Below, in pieces: positions 23,070-32,886 of a stretch of DNA of 64,000 nt. The notes under the pieces are model-generated. The model ran no database searches. It saw only the letters and a list, made by a program, of their open reading frames with translations, and was not told where the DNA came from. Positions within the stretch are counted from its first letter, which is position 1; the number at the start of each line of letters is the position of its first letter. The translations under genes and the position numbers were made by a program. This DNA is from Selaginella moellendorffii (Eukaryota; Streptophyta; Lycopodiopsida; Selaginellales; Selaginellaceae): NCBI RefSeq assembly GCF_000143415.4, contig NW_003314362.1, positions 577,371 through 641,370 of the forward strand, given 5' to 3'.

Positions 23070-24161
23070 ATGGCGGAAGAGCGTCATCTTGGTGTGGCAA
23101 TTGTGATCGGCGTGACCGGCATCAATGGAAACAGCATCTGCCGCAAGCTCCTGGAGCGATCCTGGCAAGTCTACGGCACGGGGCGCCGCGATCGCCCCGA
23201 CTGGCTGCCCAGCAAGGTGAGCTACGTGCAGCTGGATCTGCTGGATCAGGTGGATGTGCAGACCAAGCTGTCACCGCTCAAGAACCGCATCACGACTCTC
23301 TTCTGGGCGGCCTGGATCCCCATGAAAACGGAGGAGGAGAACTGCGATGCGAATGGGACGATCTTCCGCAACACCCTCGACGCTCTGCTTCCAGGCGCGC
23401 TCCGCCATATCTGCCTGACCACGGGGGCGAAGCACTACCTGGGGCCATTCGATCGGTGGAGGGATGTGATGCCCGCGGAGGCTCCGTTCCGGGAAGACTA
23501 TCCCAGGCTTCCGGTCCCCAACTTCTACTACGTCCAGGAGGATCTCCTGTTCGACAGGGTGAAGCAGCACCCGCATCTCACATATTCGATCCACCGGCCC
23601 AGCGCCATCTTCGGATTCGCGCCCAGGAACTATATGAATTGCATCCTGGCGCTGGTTGTTTACGCCGCGATCTGCAAGCGCGACAAGCTGCCATTCCGAT
23701 TCTTCGGGAGCAGGGCAGCGTGGGAGGGCCTGACGGATGCATCCGATGCGGATCTGATTGCCGAGCAGGAGATCTGGGCTGCCACGCATCCGGCTGCCAA
23801 GAACCAGGCGTTCAATATCACCAACGGGGATGTGTTCAAATATAAGCAGCTTTGGGCTGTGATCGCGGACGAGATGGGGGTGGATCCTGCCCCGTTCGAC
23901 GGCGAGAGCGTCAGCCTGGAGCATCTGATGAGGGGGAAGGAAGGGAGCTGGGATGCTCTTGTGCGCGAGCACAAGCTGCTGCCGACAAAGTTCCACGATG
24001 TTGGGCAGTTTTGGTTCCTGGATACAATGTTCGGGGCTCCAGTAGAGAACTTGAGCAACATGAACAAGAGCAAGGAGCTCGGGTTTCTGGGATTTCGGAA
24101 CAGCGAGAAGTCTGTGCGGCACTGGATTCAGGTGCTCAAGGCGGAAAAGATCGTTCCCTAA
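23070..24161 (+). CDS. PRISE-family NAD(P)H enone reductase (progesterone 5-beta-reductase/iridoid-synthase-like), copy 1
   Basis: Intronless, 363 residues, close to the family's usual 380-390. Atypical short-chain dehydrogenase: nucleotide-binding GVTGINGNS at residues 14-22, YGTGRRDRPDW (35-45), FWAAW (79-83), TTGAKHYLGPF with the catalytic Lys at about 121, and NFYY (151-154) with the catalytic Tyr. Further typical blocks are HRPSAIFGFAPRNYMN, DASDADLIAEQEIWAA and MNKSKELGFLGFRNSEK. Family members reduce the C=C of small enones and enals with NADPH in the cytosol. Native substrate in this plant is unknown. High GC, in contrast to AT-rich surroundings. ATG 23070 was chosen because copy 2 starts with the same MAEER. 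One codon shorter than copy 2 after residue 29 (ER versus EQG). Confidence 0.92.
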   Translation: MAEERHLGVAIVIGVTGINGNSICRKLLERSWQVYGTGRRDRPDWLPSKVSYVQLDLLDQVDVQTKLSPLKNRITTLFWAAWIPMKTEEENCDANGTIFRNTLDALLPGALRHICLTTGAKHYLGPFDRWRDVMPAEAPFREDYPRLPVPNFYYVQEDLLFDRVKQHPHLTYSIHRPSAIFGFAPRNYMNCILALVVYAAICKRDKLPFRFFGSRAAWEGLTDASDADLIAEQEIWAATHPAAKNQAFNITNGDVFKYKQLWAVIADEMGVDPAPFDGESVSLEHLMRGKEGSWDALVREHKLLPTKFHDVGQFWFLDTMFGAPVENLSNMNKSKELGFLGFRNSEKSVRHWIQVLKAEKIVP

Positions 24162-25129
24162 TTCTCTGGTTGCAGGAGGAGTACGGTCTGCTCTACATAT
24201 AAGTGTAATGCTCTTCAAAATTAGAGAAATGCTCACAAAGGATTATCGCGTCGGATATTTGCTCTGAGCCCATTGCTTAACGCACACTAATGACGTGGTG
24301 TTCCGGGCTTACGGCGGCGGGCCGCCTCTCCCTTCGCGCTCTTTTCGAGATGGTGCTACGTCGGGCGGTGGATCTCCTCGAGCGATAGGTCGTCAAGTTT
24401 TTGGGCAATAAAGAAGGAAACAACGAAGTATTGAATCTTTCTTATTTCTTTGCAGGTGTTTATGCTTTCAGAAGGATCTCCGGGTGTCTTGGCAAACATG
24501 AAGCGTGAACATGAAGTTTGTGACAGACATGTTCTTTTCAGCCAGGTCTTGTTTGGCTTGGGAGACACTAATATAATATCCTTCTTAATATTATATCCTT
24601 CAGGAAAGATTCAGAAAGAAGGACCAGCAGATTAGTGAAAACTTTTTTGTGGCACGGTATTGTTTGCACGCATCTGACATGAGCTTTAGTGCACGTTTTA
24701 TTTTCCAAAGGATCGGTTCTCAACCTTGGAAACGACGTTGAGCGCCTCCACTGCTTTCATAGGATGTCAAGGGCCTTGCCATGGACAGGTTTCACAGTGC
24801 TCCTATTGAGAATCGTGAATTAAATCTTTCTTTCAGGAAACGGATTCAAGGCGCCTTTGTTCTCAAAGAAGCACATGGTGCTCGCTAGATGGCCTGGGAG
24901 AGGAATTGTTCTCAAAAGCACTGGTTCGTTTGACACTCAAATGAAAACTGGTATGTTGAAGATTGCAAGTTTTATAGAGGTTTTTGTCTGTTAAGATACA
25001 CTCACTATTAGTATTAGTAATAACTTGTCAGCAATTTTCAAAAACTTGTTAAGAATTTAGTTTGTATTATTTTTTCTGTAGAAATGATAATGATTTGCTA
25101 TGTGTTGTATGTAACAATGCTTGGTTTGC
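24162..25129. other. Spacer with GC-richer exon-like scraps
   Basis: Near 24250-24370 and 24440-24570 the base composition is gene-like, and TTTCTTTGCAG/GTGTTTATG looks like a splice acceptor followed by an open stretch (MLSEGSPGVLANMKREHEVC). Another acceptor-like site is at about 24837. I cannot assign these to a family; they may be a gene remnant. Confidence 0.35.
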
Positions 25130-25395
25130 TTAATAATAGTGTTATTCCTATTTATTTATCCAATTGATCAAATAAAGTTTATAATTATAAGCATGTTTGT
25201 AATTTATAAACACAAGATTAATCTTATTACCATTAGATGGTAGAAGGAAAAAAAATATACTAAAAAGGGTTTAAGAAAGTTTAGAATTTATAAACATGTT
25301 TATAAATTATAAATACAAGATTAATCTAAATGAGTAATATTTATTAGATGATAGAATATCCTAGAATATCCAAATATATTCTAAATATATATAAA
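25130..25395 (+). repeat. AT-rich interspersed repeat, copy 1 of 3
   Basis: Shares TTTATAATTATAAGCATG, TTTATAAACACAAGATTAAT and TTAGATGGTAGAA with 46640-46900 and 47690-47960. It includes internal inverted stretches such as TATAAACATGTTTATA. Possibly a MITE; no clear ends. Confidence 0.7.
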
Positions 25396-25923
25396 CTCAT
25401 GAATTTGGACTTCCCAGGAGGTCACTTAACCCAAACTCAAGGATATATAACCCCAAAAACATTTAATCTTAAGTATCCCAAAACCATTAATCGAGTGAAA
25501 AAATATATAGATAGTTTTTTAAGTTGTTCTCTTTAGTTACTTATAGTATATTGTAAGTGATTAAATTTTTCATTTTAATTTAGTCATTTAACCACACTTC
25601 TAACCACTTAGAAGACTTTTACTCCCCACCTTTATAAATTTTATTTTAAACTTGGGGACTTGTTAGCCCCAAAAATGGCACCTATACTATTTAATCTTTG
25701 CCACTTGGTCCAAGTGCTCCACATGTTCAATCTTATAATCAACACCTAAAGGTATCACTAATCTATTAACTCGTTGCGTTAAGGCTGTGCTTATTCACCT
25801 TTTGTCACACTAGTGGTCTAACACCACCTACATCATAATCCCATCTCTCCAAAATCAGGCCATTTGTACTAAATCTCTTTCTATCCATGGCCATGTTTAC
25901 CAACATTGCCATTGAGTCAAGGC

Positions 25924-27882
25924 TGTGAGACACAAAATCCCTAGGCCCCAAAGTGGAGCCGAAAGGGTGCCACGTGGTAGTGGCCGAAGCGAAAGCCAAA
26001 CAAGTGTAACACGTTTGGACTAAAAGCTCCGACTTGAAAAGGTCGAGAGTGGGAGTGGAACTCTCAACGAAGTGCTCGAGGAATGAGCACGAAGCGAGCA
26101 ATAAGCGAGGCTCCAAAAAGGGACCTAAAAGGACCAACTCATGACACATGGAAGTGTCCAAGATGGACCCAAGATGGACCCGAGTTGGAGTCCGAAGTGG
26201 AGTCTGAGAAGGACCCCGAGATGGAGTCCGAGGTGGACCCGAGATGGACCCAAGTTAGAGTCTGAAGTGGAGTCCGAGAAGGACCCCAAGTTGGAGTCCG
26301 AAGTGGAGTCCGAAAAGGACCCCGAGTTGGAGTCCGAAGTGGAGTCCGAAGTGGACCCTGAGATGGAGCCCGAGTTGGAGTCCGAGGTGGAGTCTGAGAT
26401 GGACCCGAGTTGGAGTCCGAAGTGGAGTCTGAGAAGGACCCCGAGATGGAGTCCGAGGTGGAGTCCGAGGTGGACCCGAAATGGACCCGAGTTGGAGTCT
26501 GAAGTGGATTCCGAGAAGGCCCTTGAGATGGAGTCCGAGGTGGAGTCCGAGGTGGACCCGAGAGGGACCCGAGATGGATTCCGAGATGGACCCGAGATGG
26601 AGTCCGAGATGGAGTCCGAGATGGACCCGAGAAGGAGTCCGAGATGGAGTCCGAGATGGACCCGAGAAGGAGTCCGAGATGGACCCGAGATGGAGTCCGA
26701 GATGGACCCGAGATGGAGTCCGAGATGGAACCCGAGATGGAGTCCGAGATGGAACCGAGACCAAGACCGAGACCGAGACCGAGATCGAGTCCGAGTCCGA
26801 AACCAGGACCGAGATCGAGTCCGAGTCTGAGTTCGAGTTCGAATACTAATACAGGCAGCTGGGTGAAAGCCCAAAGAGATCATCCCCCAGGGGGGGGGGG
26901 GCTGCGGGGGGTTCCAAAAGTATAGTAGGGAGAGTGTGGGGGTTGGAGCCCAGTGGAGCCAGTTTGGCCATGAAAGGCTAGTTTGGCCCAGGAATGGCCA
27001 GTTTGGCCCAGGAAGGCCATACCCAGTGTTGGGTGATGAATTGACCACTGGGAAGTCCAAGACTAGAATGAATACGGACCGACAAGCAGGGTAGCTTGGT
27101 GAAGTGTTCAAGAGCCGGCTCTAGTTCCCCTGGGAGATCGACTGACCGATGCTCTCAGTCCAAGTGTGGGTGGCACTATCTACTTGGATACCTGGTGTGG
27201 CTCAACGGAACCTCGCTCTAAACCCATGGCTAGAGCACCCAAAGGTGAAAGGCGGGGAGAGTACCCATGAGGCCCGCGTAGGGCCATGGTGTTCCGAAAT
27301 GTTGTCCCAAAGTCCCAAACTGTGGAAAGGAAGAGGAGTAGTCCTCTGGTGTAATGACCAAGGATACAGTCGAGTGGTGAGGAAGTCCCAAAGGACCATG
27401 GGACTTAATGGTTGGGCCTGTGGGCCTCGATCCAGTGGTGTTGGCGAACACGGCCATGGGCAGAAAGGGACTTGGTGAAGACTAGAAAAGGGATATTGAG
27501 GAAGGCTATTCCCCATGTCTGTGGGCATCCTAAGGATGCTAAGGAGTGGATCTGGAATGATCACTCATGGACGGATGGCCCAGTCCTTAAGAGATGGGAC
27601 TGTGATGCAGGTGGTGTTAGACCACCAGTGTGACCAAGGTAAAGGGGCATGGCCTTAGCGTAACGGGCTGATATATGGGTGGTATCTTGGGGTGTCGGTT
27701 ATGGGATCGGACATGTGGAGCACTTGGATCAAGTGCAAAGGTTGAGTGGCGGGGATGCCATTCTCAGGGCTAGCAAGCCCAAGTCTGAAATAGGACTTAT
27801 GGAGGTTGTGAGTGAGACTCCTTTAGGTGGTTGGAGGTGTGGTTAAGTGACTAAAGTAGAATGGAAAATTTAGTCGCTTACA
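25924..27882 (+). repeat. 5' LTR (1959 bp) of the long-LTR element
   Basis: Starts TGTGAGACACAAAATCCC and ends TTTAGTCGCTTACA. About a third of it (26160-26850) is an array of short GAGTCC/GAGATG/GACCCG units; the right half is unique sequence shared closely with 31250-32291. Confidence 0.85.
26160..26850. repeat. Hexamer-based array inside the LTR
   Basis: Degenerate units built from GAGTCC, GAGATG, GACCCG and AAGTTG; purine-rich on the plus strand and without stop codons in several frames on both strands. The long frames across it (for example 27111-26125 minus, 328 codons of Arg/Ser/Gly/Leu repeats) are by-products, not genes. Related arrays lie at 30650-31260, 59215-59580, 46065-46390, 11630-11819 plus 17429-17525, and 61055-61200. 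Confidence 0.9.
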
Positions 27883-27885
27883 ACT

Positions 27886-27897
27886 TGGTATCAGAGC
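27886..27897 (+). other. Primer-binding site for initiator Met-tRNA
   Basis: TGGTATCAGAGC, three bases after the LTR end, identical to the common plant retroelement site complementary to the 3' end of initiator methionine tRNA. Confidence 0.9.
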
Positions 27898-30264
27898 TGT
27901 TCCTTAGTTCGACTTTTATTGGTGCTGAAGTATATCACCACTAGTGTTGGCATCGGAAGGTCCTAGGAGTGGGCTTGTCCTTGAGGAGTAGCAAGTCAGG
28001 AAGACATGGCTCTCCACTATAGTTCACGGGTGAACTTGTAGGCAAGGTGGTGGATAGAAAAGGGCCAATGATGGAACGACTTTGGGATCTTGGGAACAGT
28101 GTAAGGCTTTCCTCATTGAGTGAGGATGTGATCCAAATGAGCGTTTGATGTAGCAAATGGGCTAACATAGTTGTGGTAAACAACTATAGTTAGGATCACG
28201 GGAAAGATGCAGACTCCAAAACAATAAAGGAGTCACAAGATTACCTTTATATAGTTGAGGTTGGTGCTCATAACTTTGAGACCGGAATTATTGACCATGG
28301 GAGGTCAAATACGGAAGAGGACACAAGTCCTTGAAATGGTAGTTGGGGCTACCTCTAATAAATGCAGGAACAACCCAACGGATTGGGGGTGTACTTAGAG
28401 GATGAGTTACTATTCTCATCACATGGACAAGTGGTCCTAAGGGGCAAAAGGTTGCCCCAGAGAACAAAATCAAGTGTCGATGTAACACTTGCAAAGATGG
28501 TCCTTGTGAGTAGGACATGAATACAAAAAGTTGTATTCTAGTGAGCTAGCACCTCGAAGACTAAGACCTCGCAGGTTGTTAGATTAGTAAAGTCTAAAAT
28601 GCTGGATGACTCAAGTGGAGTCAGGGAATGGTCCTAAGGGATTGGTTGAAGCATTTAGACTGAGGTGTGTGGTGCCCCACGAAGTATGGGGAGGATCTTG
28701 AGATCCAAGCATGAAAGCAGTATGTATCTCATTGATAGCAGAAAGAGCCATGCTAAAGTCATGGGAAAGAGTTTTCCGGAAGGAAACAACTTTGACACAA
28801 AGTTGTGCATGAACTCTATGGTGCAGTGCTAATGGATAATTGGCATAAGGGACAACCATATTGGTCTTGGCAAAAATACCTAGACACAAGTAAGAAGTGT
28901 CATAAAGGTAGGCTCGTGAAGCCGATGGTGTGGAGACACCAAAGGTGCCAAGGCGTGCTGCCTTGAGGTCAAGTTAGCGGGTTCATGAGAACCCCTTCCA
29001 AAGGAATCCCAATGGAAATGGGAATAGCATAGCCTAAGCTGGAAGGCATGCGGTTGGAGTGTGGTGACCCAAATAATGATGGAGATGTGGAAACACCATG
29101 CAATGAGTTGTAGGACTTGACAACTATGGGGCAACTAAGCAACAAAGATAATTGGTTAAACGGGTAAAAGATAGCTACCCAAGACTTTTTAATGGCATAA
29201 GGAAGCTAGATATACCCTTACAAGGGCTAAATTGCTTATGTTGCGATATAGTGAGTCAATGTCATAAAAGGAAATGCTCATTGTCAGGGAGACATCATTG
29301 GGACACCCAAACACTCTGGAACACCAGGAAGTGGTGTTTGGTGTCGCGAGGGCAATAGATAAGGCCCAAAGGACTAAGTCCCTAGCGAATGATGGATAGA
29401 AGGTGCTATCCAAATGTCCAAGGTTGCGGAGACGGGAGAAGACTGTCTACCCGAATTGGACAAAGCCAAAAAATTGGAATTTTGGCAAAGCTAGTGAAGG
29501 CCTATGAGCAGCAACATTAACCTCGTTGTATGGGATTATAAGGTGAGCATACCTGGATTGAGGAACCACTCCCTAGGCTATCAAGTAGATTCATCCCTAA
29601 GAATACTTGCTAAGGCATGATAGAAAGTGCAAAGCTATCTTCCTAGTCTTGAGGAGAATGACCGAAGGAAAGGTGTCAAGCCAAAAAGCAAGTAGTAAGG
29701 GGATAGAACCGAACCATAGGAATCGAAGGGCATGACCAAGGCTGGTTGTGCTAGCTGGGAATGGAGAATCAAGTGGGGGCTCGAGGGTGTTGTTGCTGGC
29801 AAATCGTGATGCCATGGAGAGTCTAAAATATGGAATTGTCTATGTTAGACTATATGGCAACTGGAAAGCTTGCAAAAAGGGAGGCCTTAGCAAGCTAAGG
29901 GACAAAGTTCCTTCAAGGTTCCCAAAGACGATTCTAGGTAGCTTAGTACCTAGAAAGGCCAAGTGTAAATGGTTTATGGAATGCACGAAATCAGAGTGGC
30001 GTAGCAGAAGCGTGGTCTTAAAGCTTGCCATGGGGCAAAGCTATCAAGGTTAGGGAAGTAGTTCCCGAGTGTTCAAAGAGAGGGCTTTGAACGAAAGTCG
30101 ATGGTCAAGGACTTTCACGCTTATGCAGGAACCATGTTACGGTGGTCGGAGGACTTACCAAGCGAGATTGGCAAGTCGGGGGAACAAATACCTTAGTTGA
30201 AGGTGACAACTTCAAAAAAGGGTGGGCTATGGGGCCAAGCATGGAGGAGTCCATGCATGATCAC

Positions 30265-30442
30265 AGACGTGTCAAGTGAGAGGACTTGGCAGTGTGGAGG
30301 AACTAGGTTCCGAAGCTGTGATCTATAGCGCGCTTTAAATATAAGTTGGTGCACCGGCGTGGGGAATCACGCCAGGCATCCTGTGCGATGCTATCCATAG
30401 ATGCATATACGGAGGTTGGGTTCGAGTCCCGACCCTCTAGTG
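30265..30442 (+). repeat. Conserved segment with tRNA B-box-like sequence before the 3' LTR
   Basis: Contains GGTTGGGTTCGAGTCCCGAC near 30412-30432, which fits a tRNA T-arm/B-box (GGTTCGANTCC), preceded by TTGGTGCACCGGCG. The block recurs at 55528-55700 with the same stem (GGTTGGGTTCAAGTCCCAAC). A complete tRNA fold could not be drawn; a tRNA-derived or SINE-like insertion is possible. Confidence 0.5.
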
Positions 30443-32291
30443 CAAAATGGAGCCGAAAAGGTGCCATGTGGTAGTGGCCGAAGCGAAAGCCAAACGAGCA
30501 TAACACGTTTGGACTAAAAGCTCCGACTTGAAAAGGTCGAGAGTGGGAGTGGAACTCTCAACGAAGTGCTCGAGGAATGAGCACGAAGCGAGCAATAAGT
30601 GAGGCTCCAAAAAGGGACCCAAAAGGACCAACTCATGACATATGGAAATGTCCGAGATGGACCCAAGATGGACCCGAGTTGGAGTCCGAAGTGGAGTCCG
30701 AGAAGGACCCCGAGATGGAGTCTGAGGTGGAGTCCGAAGTGGACCCGAGATGGACCCGAGTTGGAGTCCTAAGTGGAGTCCAAGAAGGACCCTGAGTTGG
30801 AGTCCGAAGTGGAGCCCGAGAAGGACCCCAAGATGGAGTCCGAGGTGGAGTCTGAAGTGGACCCGAGATGGACCCAACTTGGAGTCTGAAGTGGAGTCCG
30901 AGAAGGACCCTGAGTTGGAGTCCGAAGTGGAGTCCGAGGTGGACCCGAGATGGACCCGGGTTGGAGTCCGAAGTGGAGTCCGAGAAGGAACCCGAGATGG
31001 AGTCCGAGGTGGAGTCCGAGGTGGACCCGAGATGGACCCGAGATGGAGTCCGAGATGGACCCGAGATGGAGTTCGAGATGGACCCGAGATGGAGTCCGAG
31101 ATGGAGTCCGAGATGGACCCAAGATGGAGTCTGAGATGGAGTCCGAGATGGAACCGAGACCAAGATCGAGACCGAGACCGAGATCGAGTCTGAGTCCGAA
31201 ACCGGGACTAAGACCGAGTCCGAGTCCGAGTTCGAGTTCGAGTTCGAGTCCGAATACTAATACAGGCAGCTGGGTGAAAGCCCAAAGCGATCGTCCCCCA
31301 GGGGGGGAGGGGGCTGCGGGGGGTTCCAAAAGTATAGTAGGAGTGTGGGGGTTGGAGCCCAGTGGAGCCAGTTTGGCAAGGAAAGGCCAATTTGGCCCAG
31401 GAACGGCCAGTTTGGCCCAGGAAGGCAATACCTAGTGTTGGGTGATGAACTGACCACTGGGAAGTCCAAGACTAGAATGAATACGGACCGACAAGCGGGG
31501 TAGCTTGGTGAAGTGTTTAAGAGTCGGCTCTAGTTCCCCTGGGAGATCAACTGACCGATGCTCCCAGTCCAAGTGTGGGTGGCACTACCTACTTGAATAC
31601 CTGGTGTGGCTCAACGAAACTTCGCTCTAAGCCCATGGCTAGAGCACCCAAAGGCGAAAGGCGGGGAGAGTACCCATGGGGCCCGCGTAGGGCCACGGTG
31701 TTCCGAAATGTTTTCCCAAAGTCCCAGACTGTGGAAAGGAAGAGGAGTAGTCCTCTGGTGTAGTGACCAAGGATACAGGCGAGTGGTGAGGAAGTCCCAG
31801 AGGACCATGGGACTTAGTGGTCGGGCCTGTGGGCCTCGATCCAATGGTGTTGGCGAACACGGCTATGGGCAGAAAGGGACTTGGTGAAGACTAGAAAAGG
31901 GATATTGAGGAAGGCTATTCCCCATGTCTGTGGGCATCCTAAGGATGCTAAGGAGTGGATCTGGAATGATCACTCATGGACGGATGGCCCAGTCCTTAAG
32001 AGATGGGACTGTGATGCAGGTGGTGTTAGACCACCAGTGTGACCAAGGTAAAGGGGCATGGCCTTAGCGTAATGGGCTGATATATGGGTGGTATCTTGGG
32101 GTGTCGGTCATGGGATCGGACATGTGGAGCACTTGGATCAAGTGCAAAGGTTGAGTGGCGGGGATGCCATTCTCAGGGCTAGCAAGCCCAAGTCTGAAAT
32201 AGGACTTATGGAGGTTGTGAGTGAGACTCCTCTAGGTGGTTAGAGGTGTGGTTAAGTGACTAAAGTAGAATGGAAAATTTAGTCGCTTACA
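30443..32291 (+). repeat. 3' LTR of the long-LTR element, first bases missing
   Basis: Aligns with the 5' LTR from AAATGGAGCCG on, and ends TTACA before the AAGGC target duplication. The array part (30650-31260) differs in unit order from that of the 5' LTR, while 31250-32291 is closely similar. Confidence 0.8.
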
Positions 32292-32455
32292 AAGGCCTAT
32301 CAGCCTGACTATTAAGTCCCACCGCGCTTTAAGACTTTTTGACTATGTAACCATATCCTTAGTCACTACACCAAAATATTGCTCTTTTTTCTTTCCACAG
32401 TCTAGGACTTTAGGATAACATTTTGGAACACTGAGGCCTTATGCGAGCCTCATGG

Positions 32456-32479
32456 AAGCTCTATTTCGTTAAAGTGGGA
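32456..32479 (+). repeat. Left terminal inverted repeat
   Basis: 24 bp identical to the reverse complement of 45822-45845; begins AAGCTCTATTTCG and ends GTGGGA. Confidence 0.9.
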
Positions 32480-32886
32480 ATTGTCATTATCCCACTTGTA
32501 AAATAAGGTTTCCAAACCTTTATATAGTATATAAATATAACAAAATTCAACTGCATTGAGGCATATGCCATTTTATTTTAAACAAGGAAATGTCTACTCA
32601 ATCACTTCTCACTGCTTCACCTCTCTCTTCTCCTTGTCATCGTCGTCCAATTTCTTTCCATCCTTTTAATATTGGCTCAGTTGCTCCGAGTCTAGGTGGA
32701 GCCCAAGTCCCCATTCAATCTTTACTTTCCCCTTATTAATAAAACAACTTTGTAGACTTCCAATAACATGCTGTAACACTTCTAGTATAATGCAAATCCT
32801 CTCAAAGAATTGTCTTTTAATATTAATACAATGGCATGGAACCCCATGCCATAATAAGTTACATTTTTAAATAAATACATGCCATC

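Larger units (their letters stand above)
27883..30442 (+). other. Interior of the long-LTR element
   Basis: Begins ACT then the primer-binding site. No open frame above about 100 codons, and no motif of Gag, protease, RT or integrase. Sequence has a gene-like base composition, so it may be a long-decayed coding region or an RNA needed only for packaging. Its last 180 bp recur at 55528-55700. Confidence 0.7.
25924..32291 (+). mobile_element. Long-LTR, non-coding (LARD-like) retrotransposon
   Basis: Flanked by the 5-bp duplication AAGGC (25919-25923 and 32292-32296). The 5' LTR is 25924-27882 (1959 bp, TG...CA) and the 3' LTR is 30443-32291. The primer-binding site after the 5' LTR is TGGTATCAGAGC. 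The 2.56-kb interior has no Gag or Pol motif on either strand. The 3' LTR lacks the first 26 bp seen in the 5' LTR even though its other end and the target duplication are intact. Inserted in opposite orientation into a solo LTR of its own family. Non-autonomous; it depends on enzymes of another element. Confidence 0.85.

Noticed and set aside
23271-24236. Long minus-strand frame opposite PRISE copy 1 (and 49267-48179 opposite copy 2)
   Set aside because: Antisense frame in a GC-rich gene; it has no motif of its own and changes follow the codon positions of the sense gene.
26125-27111. A 328-codon minus-strand frame and several overlapping frames of 150-230 codons
   Set aside because: They arise from the stop-free GAGTCC/GAGATG array in the LTR; the sequence is pure low-complexity repeat, open on both strands.
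25552-27882. Terminal inverted repeat pair (25552-25923 versus 27510-27882), suggesting a foldback DNA transposon
   Set aside because: Target duplications show that 25552-25923 is part of an older solo LTR in opposite orientation and 27510-27882 is the end of a nested LTR of the same family.
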